Positions 10,993-22,523 of a stretch of DNA of 64,000 bases are shown here, piece by piece. The position numbers and the translations under genes are program-made. Under the pieces are notes generated by a model. That model did not search any database and had not been told where the DNA came from. It saw only the letters and a list, made by a program, of their open reading frames with translations. Origin of the DNA: Clonostachys chloroleuca (Eukaryota; Ascomycota; Sordariomycetes; Hypocreales; Bionectriaceae); NCBI GenBank assembly GCA_037952775.1, contig JBANAY010000004.1, forward strand, positions 5,332,001 through 5,396,000, in the 5' to 3' direction. Position 1 is the stretch's first letter; every line of letters begins with the position of its first letter.

Positions 10993-13001
10993 TCACTCAG
11001 CAACGCACTGGGAGTAGTAGTCGTTTTGCACCTTGCAGACGTAGCCCGACGCACAGCTCGTGGTGCCGGTCCAGTTGGCTCCGCCACATTGGCCGTACGC
11101 GGCAGCGGCTGAAGTCTCGTCACCTTCGTCATCCTCGCACTCGTCGTCGTCGTCAGAATCCCCGGGAGTGGCCGAGGGAGATGCACCCGAGGAGACAGTC
11201 ATGGTAGCGGTAACCGTGGCTGTGACGGTGCTGGCACCGCACTGGGACTCGCTGACTGCCAGGGAGGTGGTTGGGAGAGATGTAGCGCTCTGGGCATCGG
11301 ACTGGATGGAGGTGGTGGCCTGGATAGGAGCAGCCGAGGAGGCACTAGAGGCAGCAGAGGTTGCAATGGAAGCTGCGGAGGTGGCACTGGACTTCTCGCT
11401 CACGATGACGGTGGCGCTGGTTGGGACGGTAGCAGCGGTAGAGGACTGGATCGCGGTCGCTGTGTTCTGAGTAGCTGTGGGTGCGGCGGCAGCAGTGGAA
11501 CTAGAGCTTGCGCTATCACCAGAGTCGCTGTTACCAGAGTCATATGTAGAGCCAATAGGACCGAACTTGATGTTGGAGAAGACGACAGAGGAGTCGGGTG
11601 ATTCGGACTCCACGGTAGCCGGGACGCCTGAGCTTGTTGAGCAAGTTCCTCGGGCTGCGCCAGCGCCAGTCGCGTCCACGGGGTAGGTAGAGTCGAGCCA
11701 AAGCATGTTAGCATGGTGCTATAGCAAGTTAGCAAATGATCGTGGCAAGACAGATTAGTTGGCTTACATCATCCCAGAGGCTCATGACCAGGACCATGGG
11801 GGCAGCAAGTGCGTCGCTCATCTGGGAGTATCCTCCCTTGGCCTTGAAGTCATCTTCGTCTCCGAATGCAACCTTCTGGGCCGTGCAGAATTCCTCGGTG
11901 ACAGAATTGCCAGAGGTGCCCTCGATCTTTGAGTCCGAGTTTGCAATCACCTTGCCATCCTGAACGTAGAGTCGCTTGATCTCAGAGAGGCCACCGCTGG
12001 TGCCGGCAACGAATTGAGTGACGACAGTGATCTTCTTGGTTGTGTCGACAAGGAAGTCAGATCCAGGGCCGTAGAACGACTCGTTTCCTTGGCGGTAGGA
12101 GTTAAAGTCACATCCATCTGGGTCGCAAGTGCCAGCGTAACGAGTGGTAGAGTAGGTTCCGCCGCAGGCATCACCCTCACAAGAGTGCTGGGTCAGGGTT
12201 GTGCAGGGGTGAGGGGTGAAAGCTGTAGAGATGTCGTTGGCTTCCCAGATATCCATCTCTGGGCAGCAGGTGCCCAGGTTTCCGGTACCAGAGTTCGAAT
12301 CGCTCTCCGAAGGTTCCCAGCCCTCTACATTCGCCTGGTCCAAGTTAGCATGTAACTAGAGGGGTGGAGAATTCTGGTTGACTTACAACTCCGTTGATGA
12401 ACTTTACATCACGGGCGCATTGAGCATCACAGTAACCAGTACCGTACTTAGCTCCTGCCTTATTACCATCGTACTTTGCCAAGCCGCCATCTTCATCCAT
12501 AGAGACGAAGTACAAAGCACCGTTCAGGCCGCAGCTGATTGCAGATACGTCAACATCAAAGGTGAACTCGTTACCGAGCAGGGTAAACATCTGGTAGGTA
12601 GACTCATCCTCCAGGAGGTAGAGACGGCTACCAATGTTGGTTGCGTAGGCGCCCTTGGTGACAAAGTCGATGCTGAGCTGGTTGCCGCTGGTAGTGACAC
12701 CGTATGTGTTGGCATAATCGGCACCATCAACGCAACACTTCTCAGCGCAGGTTTCTCCGTCGGTACAGATGGATGAGTCCCATTTGTTCCCGGTGTAGCA
12801 GTTGGTGCTGCCGTCTACTGTATGGGTCCATCTCCAATTCGCGTCAACGACAACTGAGCCTTGAACTTCAGTGCATCCGCTGGAAGTGCACTTGGACCAG
12901 GTCAGAGAAGGGTGGGTTTCGGCAGTCGATGTGCAGGCCTGCTGCGCACGAGTCACGGCAATCAATGCCGGAAGCAGAGAGAATGAACGGAGGAAGGCCA
13001 T
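10993..13001 (-). CDS. cbh1: Cellobiohydrolase I (GH7) with CBM1
   Basis: complement(join(10993..11718,11768..12334,12387..13001)) gives 635 aa. Both introns are GT-AG in phase 0. A signal peptide of about 19 residues ends before QQACTS. The GH7 catalytic core runs to about residue 453 and contains [12 protein letters not shown]. Residues E231, D233 and E236 correspond to the catalytic E212/D214/E217 of Trichoderma reesei Cel7A once the signal is removed. The conserved [16 protein letters not shown] follows. A linker of about 147 residues, rich in Ser/Thr/Ala and containing an acidic run, leads to a C-terminal CBM1 ([11 protein letters not shown]...YYSQCV) at about 601-635. The enzyme is secreted and releases cellobiose processively from cellulose chain ends; reducing-end attack is known for the family. 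The linker is far longer than in typical Cel7A enzymes. Confidence 0.97.
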
Positions 13002-13124
13002 TATGGCGATACTTGTCTGTCAAGTGTATATGAAGGAAAGTGAAGTCGGGAAACCTAGCCTGACTGTGTTTAGAAGGAAAGACGATGAGGAAACTTCTGG
13101 TATTCACAGAGCCACATTGGAAGT

Positions 13125-13160
13125 CTTATATCATCCATCATCGGCATCTTTCGACCCCAC
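13125..13160 (-). promoter_or_regulatory. TATA-like box and candidate CreA/CRE1 site upstream of cbh1
   Basis: On the minus strand TATAAG lies at 13130-13125, about 125 bp before the start codon. GTGGGG, matching the SYGGRG consensus of the carbon-catabolite repressor CreA/CRE1, lies at 13160-13155. Repression by glucose would fit a cellulase gene. A six-base match is weak evidence alone. Confidence 0.4.
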
Positions 13161-14769
13161 TGCCTCTCCAATGAAATCATGACCAAGGAGTCCGCCACAG
13201 CTCGCACTCAGGTAGGCCGCCGTATTTGACCGTAGGTGGTCATACGACAGCCCCATCCTGAAATTTGATCTGGCAGTGTCCAGCAAGTCTCCTACAATAC
13301 AGATCTAGCCGAGACGCTCGAAACAGGTTCCTGACTTCATGATGGCCAGAATAAGACAATATTGCCTCTATCCCGCGCATAGTGGTGTTGAATTCTGGAA
13401 TAACTGGTGACTTGAGTGAGATGTCATGCTAAGACAAAATTATACAGTGGCAAGACCTGAAACGCTGCCAGTTCTAATACACAAAGGCTGACGACAGCCA
13501 ATCACGGCTGGAATCGTTGAACTCAAGCGGCAAAGGGCAAAAAGAGATCCGGAACATCCATCTCCGTACTCAGAGATCGAAGGGCGGGTATCGCTTGTTT
13601 CATTTCATCCAACCCAGTGGGCTCTTCCACGGCGCTTCCCCAAACCTGCGTTATGACTCGTGCGGAAATCGCAAATCCCAGAGCACGAGCCACCGGTAAA
13701 TCACCAGTTCGGATGCCCGGCAGGCGGCATGAGGGCCGTATTTCCATCATTATATCCATTGCATAGCTAATTTGGATGAAGTGATTCAACAACAGGCGAG
13801 ATTCAAACTGAATTCGACAATCAAATTTTCATTGCTTGTGTTCTTTAAGCTCTGCTTGGCTTGAAGCTTTTTCTTCGTTGGTTCTCCCTTTTCATCATCT
13901 CTCATAGCCGTCGAAGTAGCTCCGGGGGATGTTGCCCGGCCTGGACTTGCAGGTGCGAGGCTGACGAGGAGATGGTGACAGCACAGGGATCGCCTTGCCC
14001 CGAGACTCATTCCTTAGGTTGTTCTCGATCCATTACCAGAGGTCCACTAATCAGTCGTTCATCCCACGCATCCACGTTGCCAGGGTTCGGCCAGATTTGT
14101 GTCTAATCTTCAGCCCAACCATCGACCAGTTGCCACGCCCGTACGAAGGATTGGTCCACCGCAAATTCCACTTGAGCGCATACCCCTTGTCATCTTTGGC
14201 GCCCGCAATCTCGTTACAGGGGACTCATCACGTGGAATAACAGAATCGGGATGGAATGTGCGGAACAGTACAGGTCATCGAATCTTAGCAGCTCAAATTC
14301 ATCCCACCTACTGTCCCCGTCTCCGGGTGGCATGATATGCCAGGCGAAAGGAGAACTCTCACCGGTAGCTTGGCATCAACTGGCTTTCGTGCGCCTACGA
14401 CAACAAGGAAACTTTTAGTAGTACTGCGGGTAAATGATGCTAATGTCATTGCGAACTTTTGAAGTTGCTTGATGTATTACGACGTGCCCCATTAAGTTTT
14501 GTAAGCAACGCCCACAGGGAAAGTCTTTCCACAATGGTTCTATTGAACCTTTTCGGCATAGCAATCTCAACAGTCAGTCATGGATAGGATATGCCAACTT
14601 AGTCGAACATCCGAGAATGGAGCTGCGGCGTTCACATTCTTTCTACTGCCACACATTCTTAGACCTTCTCTACTTATGGAACAATCATACGGCTAGCAAG
14701 AAGCGTGATACTTGTATTAATGATAGAGATTATTATAGGTCATATCCCTCTATTTCCACTTTCCCATCC
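13161..14769. other. Intergenic, cbh1 promoter side
   Basis: This is upstream of the minus-strand cellulase gene and downstream of the minus-strand HAM1-like gene. Small frames at 13517-14335 on both strands lack family resemblance and introns. Nothing else is supported. Confidence 0.5.
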
Positions 14770-17007
14770 TCAAGGTGGAGTTTCCATGGTCGTCGTTCTG
14801 ACGTCAAAAATCTTATTACGCCAGCCTCCCCTTTGGTATTCATACACCAGCTGTTCCGCGTCCCTCCCCTCCTGCTCCCACAGTTTGACTAGGCTGCCAG
14901 GCGCATACCGGCCTCGGAAAACACCTCCACCAGGTGTGATTCCTACTCTAGTCTCAAAGTCAGGATCGGGGGCTGGTACCAAGCGTGCAGCCACCGCCCT
15001 TACGAATGTCCATAAATCGTTGGGGTTAGCGATCCTGGTAGCCCGCAATCTCTCGCGAGCAAACAGGAGCTCTCGGTTCAGTGTGTGAAGTCCTTCCGCG
15101 ATGGCGGTAGCCATTTTGATCTCCAGGGCTTTCCTGATAACGGGCCGCAAAAGTGGTTTGAACACCCAGGCGAGACAAGAGAACGGTGACTTGCCTAATG
15201 TGTAATCGAGATGATGTATTTTGACGTTCACATTTCTCAGGGAGACAATCTTTTCCATCCTGTCTTTACCGATCTCAAGGTCTAACGTCAGATCGATGCC
15301 CCGTTCATCCAAATAGAATCCTGCCAGGCCTTGGTCCATGAAGCGCAAACACCAAGAGTGCAGTTTTACCCAATAGCCCAAGTCTTCCGCAGCAATAGAC
15401 ATCCCTGAGATCTTCAAGGTCACCAGGGATGTCATTGATGAGGTGGTCCGAAACCGAGCTTTCCGGACCTCGATGTCGTTTTGTGTTGAAACGTTGAACC
15501 TGAAAGGGAGGAACGAGCTGTGATTTACCGTCTTACCCGGCTCAAGGATCAAATTCTCCAGGAGCAGGTCCACAGCAGGTGTGGCGACTTCCAGACGAGG
15601 AATAGGGATATACTGGATGGCATTGATCGTCATGGGAAGAAACACGTTGATAGCATCGGCGATTAGTTCACCATTTGATTTCTTCCCCGCTGGTGAGAGA
15701 ATATTGGCAAGACGTGTTGATGTACGCAAGATGTTGCGGACCTGCTCGTCATCGGCCGCAGATTGTATAGCCAGTCGAAGGTGCGCAAATAACAATTTCA
15801 CGTCTTCCGATATGGAGGAGCGATTTCGTATTTTGTTAGACTTTTCGCGAAGTTCATTGACCTCGTTATTGACGTTGTCAAGCCAGTCGGGGTTGGACAG
15901 AATATTTTCAACAGCAAAGGACAGCTCTTTGATGAATTCGTCGAGGTTGGGATCGGCTTCGCAGCCCTCGACGAGGCGGTTGAAAGCCCCTTCCACTTCT
16001 CTCCACTCACTCCTGTCTCCCAAAGATGTAAGTAGCAACCAGAAATTCCGGACAGCTTTATCGGCCTCTTTGTTAACGCTAAAGTCATCTCCGATGGCTT
16101 GCGCGGCGTCTTCGGCAGCGTGGGAGTAGGCGAGAAGGTAATGCCGCATGAGACGAGAGATCATGTTTACCGATTCCGAGTAGTCTGGCTTTTTGCGAAG
16201 CTTGAGAATGACGTTCTTCAGCCTGGTTGCCAGTGCCTGCTCTTCGTCTCCACTCAAATGCTCGGCTACACTCTCCTTGGCACCTTGAGCAACACTCGAT
16301 GCGCCTTCTGTGACGACTTGGGCTACATCTTTGACCTCCTCTGCCAAGTCCTGTTTTGTCGGAGGAGCTTGATCCGTGTGTCCGTTGGCAGCCTTCAGTG
16401 ACTTCTGTTCTTCCACGGACGGTTCCAGTTTTTTAGCAGTCTGCTTTGATACCTCGGCCAAGGAGAGCGCTGTGTCGCTGAAAACCTCTCTACCGATCGT
16501 CCCCAGGTCGGATAAGAACAGGCGGAATTCGGAACTATTTAGAAGAAGAGATCCGATGGTCTGTAAGCTGTGATACGCAGTCATTGCATCACTGCGAGCA
16601 GAGACCCTGCCAGCCCTTGCTGCAATGTCTCCCGTGTCAACGTGTAAGCGGGACTTGACAAGACACCAGATGAAGTCCTGGACCTGGTCACCCGAGTTCT
16701 TTGAAGCCAGAAGCTCAATCATCTGTCGCAGCAAGAGCTTGGTGGTGCGGACGAGCGCGCGCCCTGAATTGCTCAGCTCGGGAAGGTCTGGGTTCAGCAC
16801 ATCAGCGGCGAGCAGAGTGCGCAGGTGAATGATGGTTTGTTCATTGGAAGGCATATAACCCTTAGACATGGCGCGTAGCATCTGATATGTGTGGAGCTTC
16901 TCGTGCAGCCGTGCCTGCATCGCCGTATCATCGTTGTAGACAGGGAGCAGCGGCTCGCGCTCAGGGTCGCGACGCTCGCAGGAGCCGAAGCAGGCGCACG
17001 AAAACAT
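14770..17007 (-). CDS. HAM1-like (TULIP/BPI-related) lipid-binding protein
   Basis: A single exon encodes 745 aa. The very N-terminus MFSCACFGSCERR has three cysteines in a short stretch and could be palmitoylated. The next 400 residues are helical, with leucine-rich segments and LMRHYLLAYSHAAEDA, typical of the HAM1 N-terminal region. From about residue 465 the sequence changes to the HAM1 C-terminal domain (formerly DUF4449): AIQYIPIPRLEVATPAVDLL, FLPFRFNVST, then a beta-rich part with FYLDERGIDLTLDLEIG and KIHHLDYTLGKSPFSCLAW. This domain resembles the lipid-carrying tubular fold of BPI-like proteins. A Gly/Arg-rich tail (GITPGGGVFRGRYAPGSLVKLWEQ) closes the protein. It probably acts at membranes in lipid transfer or signalling. 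The frame is intact. Confidence 0.85.
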   Translation of the reverse strand: MFSCACFGSCERRDPEREPLLPVYNDDTAMQARLHEKLHTYQMLRAMSKGYMPSNEQTIIHLRTLLAADVLNPDLPELSNSGRALVRTTKLLLRQMIELLASKNSGDQVQDFIWCLVKSRLHVDTGDIAARAGRVSARSDAMTAYHSLQTIGSLLLNSSEFRLFLSDLGTIGREVFSDTALSLAEVSKQTAKKLEPSVEEQKSLKAANGHTDQAPPTKQDLAEEVKDVAQVVTEGASSVAQGAKESVAEHLSGDEEQALATRLKNVILKLRKKPDYSESVNMISRLMRHYLLAYSHAAEDAAQAIGDDFSVNKEADKAVRNFWLLLTSLGDRSEWREVEGAFNRLVEGCEADPNLDEFIKELSFAVENILSNPDWLDNVNNEVNELREKSNKIRNRSSISEDVKLLFAHLRLAIQSAADDEQVRNILRTSTRLANILSPAGKKSNGELIADAINVFLPMTINAIQYIPIPRLEVATPAVDLLLENLILEPGKTVNHSSFLPFRFNVSTQNDIEVRKARFRTTSSMTSLVTLKISGMSIAAEDLGYWVKLHSWCLRFMDQGLAGFYLDERGIDLTLDLEIGKDRMEKIVSLRNVNVKIHHLDYTLGKSPFSCLAWVFKPLLRPVIRKALEIKMATAIAEGLHTLNRELLFARERLRATRIANPNDLWTFVRAVAARLVPAPDPDFETRVGITPGGGVFRGRYAPGSLVKLWEQEGRDAEQLVYEYQRGGWRNKIFDVRTTTMETPP

Positions 17008-20000
17008 TCTGTGATATCAATGCAGCGAGCTGAGGGGTTGGCCGGGGTTGTAATTAGGTATTGGAGAATGAAGGAACGGGGATGGGAGGTTAGAAATGAA
17101 ACAACAACTGGAATTAGGCGTCGTCATTATTGCACGTCGCGCTTCCTTGATGTTTCGGGTCCGGCGAAGTAAGACGAAGTGATGACGTCGGCGATCTGCT
17201 CGATCCTTCAGCTACCCTATACCCGCATGGCCATACCACGAACCTCCGCTTAGGAATCATTTAAATGTTCATTTGAGGTGACATGCTGATGAAAATTAAA
17301 AAAGAAAATTTGCCATGAAATATTAATTATTGATTCATGTCAATGTAAGACTGTGAATGCCATACATATCTTGTGGAAGCTAGAGAATATAATATCCCTC
17401 GTACATTTTACCTGCTGGACAGGTTGAGAGACAGCAGGCAGACTTTAAGCAAGCGGCGGACCAAAACGTCCATGGAACGACCATTAAGCTTTAGCACCGA
17501 CATCCCACAGGCCAATTAGAGCAGGAAAATTCATCTTATACATAAGTAGGAGCTGCTTCATAATTTGTCTGCCCAAGGCTGCTGATTTGCACAAAAAGGT
17601 CGGCTGGAGAGAGAAGACGTCTCTGTGAGATTGTGTCGGTCGGATGCTCACCGGAGGAAAAAGAAGAATTTGTTATTATTTATTCCAAGATTTTATAATA
17701 GATACATCAGTAAGGGGATAGGTAAGGGCTAGGTGTTCATTTAATTTCATCGATGGGCAAACATGGGGATTTCGGACTTGCCTGATGAAACTTTAACATG
17801 AAGCAGATTGAATCAACAACATGGATTGCCCGAATGGAACAATGTTTCTGATTATCAAGGCCCTGCACTGGACGTTCTTACCATAAGCTGTATGCAGCAA
17901 ATCTACCTCCCTAGGCAAGATGCGGAGATCGATCTTGGAAAATACATGACGGGCTCGCCCTGTCCGATTATAGTATACACTAGATTCATTCTGGAATACC
18001 TTACTTGATGGACTTTGCAAAGCCAGTGGAGACCATTCACTCTGACGAATGATCTCGCCAGCAGGTATTGAATATAAGCAAAGGGACAACAAGTATTTTC
18101 GGTTGTACTTCGTTCCCTTGAGGCGACGCATGAGACCTCGCCCGGTTTACACAGGCGGGGTATTTTCGAGTTCTAGATGGCTTCTGGAAGGCGAAGGCTA
18201 GACTCGGCTTAAGCATTTGATATCGCCAGCCCAGCCCAGAGTAGCAGGAGCGAGTTCTCGGATGAGCGGTCTGACGCAGTTAATGCCAAGGGGGCAACAA
18301 AGACATTCAGCTTGTTACTGGGTAGTAACAAAGTACTTCTGACGGCTGCCGAGAAACTTGGCGGGAGGTCACCTGGGTGCTAGAAACAATACATTGCCTG
18401 AAATTCTTCTATCCGGGGATGTGAAGTGCGAATCCCGGAAAGAGTGTGGGAATGTAAGACATCTAAACACCACCCCGGGACAACGGCAAATGCATCCAGA
18501 GCGAGGCGAGGTATAAATCTATTGGCTCAGGCCAGCACAAAAGAGGGGAAAATCCCGATCAACACTCCGGCGGTGTTGCGGAAGGGCGGAAGGGAAGGCT
18601 GGTCGCACGACCACAACGCCGACGAGAAGGGTTGCTCACACACCGAATTTTTGTCGGTGGTATTTAACATTGGGATATTCCTACCCCCGCACACTGATGT
18701 GGTTGCTTTGCGGCGAGAACTTATGTAAGAAGGCGTCAGACCTAGAGGAAGGTAGCAGTCCCTTTTAAGTGCATCGCTGAATTCCCTCGGGTAGGTTCTT
18801 CTACTGCCACCGTTCTGAAATTTGATAAATTGAATATTAGAAACCAAAGGATTTAACCCGAGGATCTGGGGTCAGAGAGGCATGTGATCACTGAGAGAGG
18901 GGAAACATCGACTTCTAGGAAACTGGCCAATGAGAGTATTTAAACCAAAGAAATCCATGTTCTATTGGTGGAACTTCTGGAGGTAGCTGAGGAGGTCACA
19001 CTTGAGGAGAGAACACAAGCAGAGAGACGAAGTACCTTCATTGTGAAGAAACACGGGCGGGATTCACACATTGAACCTGTTTCCTTATTTTCCCCACACC
19101 CGAAATAAGGCATTCATTCAACTTGTGCACTTTTCTCAAGGCAACCAAGGCAACATAGTTGACACTGGGTACCTGCGATGCGCGGTTCAAAATGTGGATA
19201 TCGAAGACTCGAAGGGGAGTATTGAGCTGAGACACTGCGTCTGATTAGGTATTCGATCTGACCGGCTGCAAGTACATTATTCATAACAAAGCGTCTTGTT
19301 TCCTGACCGATATTTGCAAGCATATATGAGCAGGGTGTGGCTCGTCTCGATCAAACAATAGCCTGCAAGGCGATGAAGGGTGGTTGGTCTCCGTCTGAGT
19401 GTATGTGGCCCACTCGTTTCCTCGGAGTGCTCATAGTCCCCAATTCTCTGTGCCGATATTTGAAATATTTTTCGTATATTTTATTTCTTTTTATCTCCCT
19501 TCAATTTCTTTTGCATTTTCTGTGGCTGTTTATCCAGGGCTTGGGGAGCCCACGGAGCACGGGGATGGAACACTGCAATGTGATGTGACCCTACCTGCTT
19601 TTATTTGCGTCCTCGCCTTAGGCTCCAGTGCATTTTAAGCAAACAGCGTCAGCCGGTTGGGTACGAGCGAGGAGTGCACGAGCCTAAAAGGGGCCAGACC
19701 GTTGCCTGTCCAAACTGTACGCGCTGGAAGTACGCTCTGTGGTCGGATCGTGCACACATTGGTCCAGGTTGGACAGCCGACAAGGGACCAGTGAGTGCGA
19801 CAAGCTGCGGGGTTGACGTCTCTCACGCAGGAGAGATTGTAAGAAGAAAAGAGCATTCAAAAAAGTACGAAACGGTGTGAGCATGGCTGGTCGCATGAGA
19901 ATCCGATGATTGTTTGGCGTTGATCATCAATCACCCCCTTCCATTCCCCTCATCCAATACCAGGTTTGATGTGAGGGGACAGCGGAGGACGAGGGAAGGG

Positions 20001-22523
20001 ACAAAGGCTTGCTCTCCCCGTGGGCCAGAGACTGACAAGGAACAGGGGACGGAAGAATAGCCAGCCACAGCTGAAACGAGGGATGCACCCAGGGTGGTTA
20101 AGTGTTGCCAACAGCACGTTACGTCGCCCGTGTGCGGTCAAATGGGCGGCGCCTGCATGAGAAGGTTCTTTTTTTCTTTTATTGCCTAGTCTGTATGTCT
20201 TGTCGATGTGGAGGGCCAAAATGTTTGTACCGACCCCGGATACGCACCCCGGACTTGGGAGAGGATGATGCTGGGTTATGCAGTGTAACCCGCAGCTGGG
20301 AGCCAAAAGGGAGGGGAAGGCCTGGCCAAGCTAATCCAGCGATTGTGTAACGATAATTACGAGAAGAAAAGTAGGGCGGAGAGCAGGGGTGCTTGCCGTT
20401 GCTGAGCTTATCCGTACTTTTGTCTGCCCTCCTCGGCATGAATTCCGTGGCATCTTGATTTTGCCTCCTACTCCCGCTCTCTGGCATGCGCATGCCGTAG
20501 CAATGCGTCGAGCGCCCCTCTTAGAAAGGGTGCGAAAAAGAGGCGTTCGGTAGCGTTGCTCGGGCATCGATGAAGGAGGGCGTGAATGAGGATGACCGGA
20601 ATCCAAGGAACTCTGGGCTCGATTAAGCATCGTCACTATTCTTAGCCTTGGCTAAATGAGGCAAGCCGGAATTAGGCAGGAAAATGAAGCTGATACAGGC
20701 GAGAATTGGAAAAAGAAAGCAAGTAACTAGGGCCACGGCACACTCTTTTCGGTCATGGTGCCTCATCGTGTCTGTGTGCGTGCGTGAATGGATGGATGGT
20801 ACCGTGTCCCCTGACCCTCGCTTTGACTTGGTGATCCTGCGCAAGTCGGCGATGTCCTGGGACATCTCCTTCGCATCAGCAGCTGCCAGCTGGGTTTGAC
20901 AGGGTGTGACACGCCTGGTAAAAAAAAGACAACCTGCATATCCACATTCCGATGTCCCAGGTTATGAAAGCAGGTTGTGGGTGAGGGCGACTGCACCGTG
21001 GTTGGCCGGCAGCGGGAGAGAGGGTGTGAAGGGCAGCAGGGATAAGTATGGGGAAGAGAGATGGACTGAACCAGGGGCCAGTACGCCAGCCTCTTCCCTG
21101 CCCTAACGGTGTTGGTTGGCAATGGAGGTAGTCATGCTGCTTGGGTGAGGCGATGGTGTGCCGTTAGGTGTCGGTAGCCTGCGGGACTCGGGCGAGGGAA
21201 TATGACAAGTCAGAAGAGGTCTCGAAAAGGCTGTGCGACAACAAGGTGGTGGGAGGGAGAACAATTGGCTGGAGGAGGAACAGAACAATGGATTTTGATC
21301 AATCAACGAGAAGGAGAGGAGACAGGTGCATGCATTGTCATGTGCAGCCACCACTCAGGGCTCGCGGCCGGTGGAAATAGCCACTGGTTAGTGGGAAGAG
21401 GCGCTGTGGGTGCAGCGGGCCCGGCAGACTGGGCACCTCACTGCTCTGCTGCCAGTGGCCTCTATTGCAACAGTAGAGGCCCGAGTGGTCCGCTTATTGC
21501 GTGCTGCAGTCACCCGACAGCTGGCCAGCAGCCGTGTCTGGGCGAGAGCTAGTGGGCTAGTGCCTGGCCGTCGGGCGCTAGTCGAGGCTGCTTTGGCAAG
21601 GAGGGATCATCTCTCGTAGTCGGGACTCGCGCAGTGCCTACTCGTCGCAGTCGCGGAACATATGTACATGAGACATGGAGGGCTGGCTGGCGGCCTGGAT
21701 GGTCGATGGATGGAGCATGTGGCCCGTCTGGCGCTAAGCTAAGCTGGATCGATGCAGTAATAAACCACCGGCTCAAAACAGAATCGAATCACACACCGCA
21801 CCGCTCGCAGACTGACAATACACGTAACTATTTGCTGCTGCGATCAGATCAGACCCGCCCGCGTTTCCCATTTGGATCTTCTCATGGCAACGTGACCACC
21901 GGCCCGGCCCCAGCAGCCAGCGTCTGCTCAGTCCTCGAGGGCCTTTATTCATCATGTCCGCGTCTCGCTTCTCGTCCCGTCTCTCGAGTCTCGCCAGCAG
22001 TAAACCGGCCCTGAGCTTGCATCCTCTGTTCGAGCTGTCCTGCTGCACACCGGCACTCATAACCCAGATCCTCCCCACATCTTGATTCCCTTCCCTTGCC
22101 ACTCATCCATCCACTACGTTCCTGATCTTCTCGACCTGCCATTTCTCCACCCAACAAGCACCGTCGAGCGGCAGCTACTTTGGCAGCGGGACCTCCCCAT
22201 CGCATTCCTCCACCTCCCTCCACACTGTTGCGCCCGCACAGCAGACGCTAGGCAAGGCCCGAGCTTGACTCCCGTCCGAATCTCCAGCACGAGCCAGCTC
22301 CGGGATAGCTTCGTCAACTGCATGGAGTATATTCTGGCCCGTCGCCGTTGCAGGACCCGATTGATCATGCCAAGAAAGTGACTGAGGCCCGCCAATCTTC
22401 CTCGTGCGCGCCCTCCGCCTCTCCCAGGTCCTCCAGGGCCATACGAAGAGGCCGACAAGTTGGGGCAGAACCGCCAAGCTGCGTTTAATCGGGGCTCCTG
22501 GGCCTTGACCTGGCTCCGATCTG
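17008..22523. other. 5.5-kb gene-poor region
   Basis: No protein family could be read on either strand. The left part (17250-18150) is AT-rich. Around 19465-19520 the plus strand is a pyrimidine tract (TTTATTTCTTTTTATCTCCC). From 20000 to 22500 the sequence is GC-richer, with only short overlapping frames on both strands. It could hold long regulatory DNA or an untranslated leader for the gene at 22524, a non-coding RNA, or an orphan gene I cannot recognise. Confidence 0.45.

Noticed and set aside
13517..14335. Several 60-90 aa frames between the cellulase and HAM1-like genes
   Set aside because: Overlap on both strands, no motif, no intron structure.
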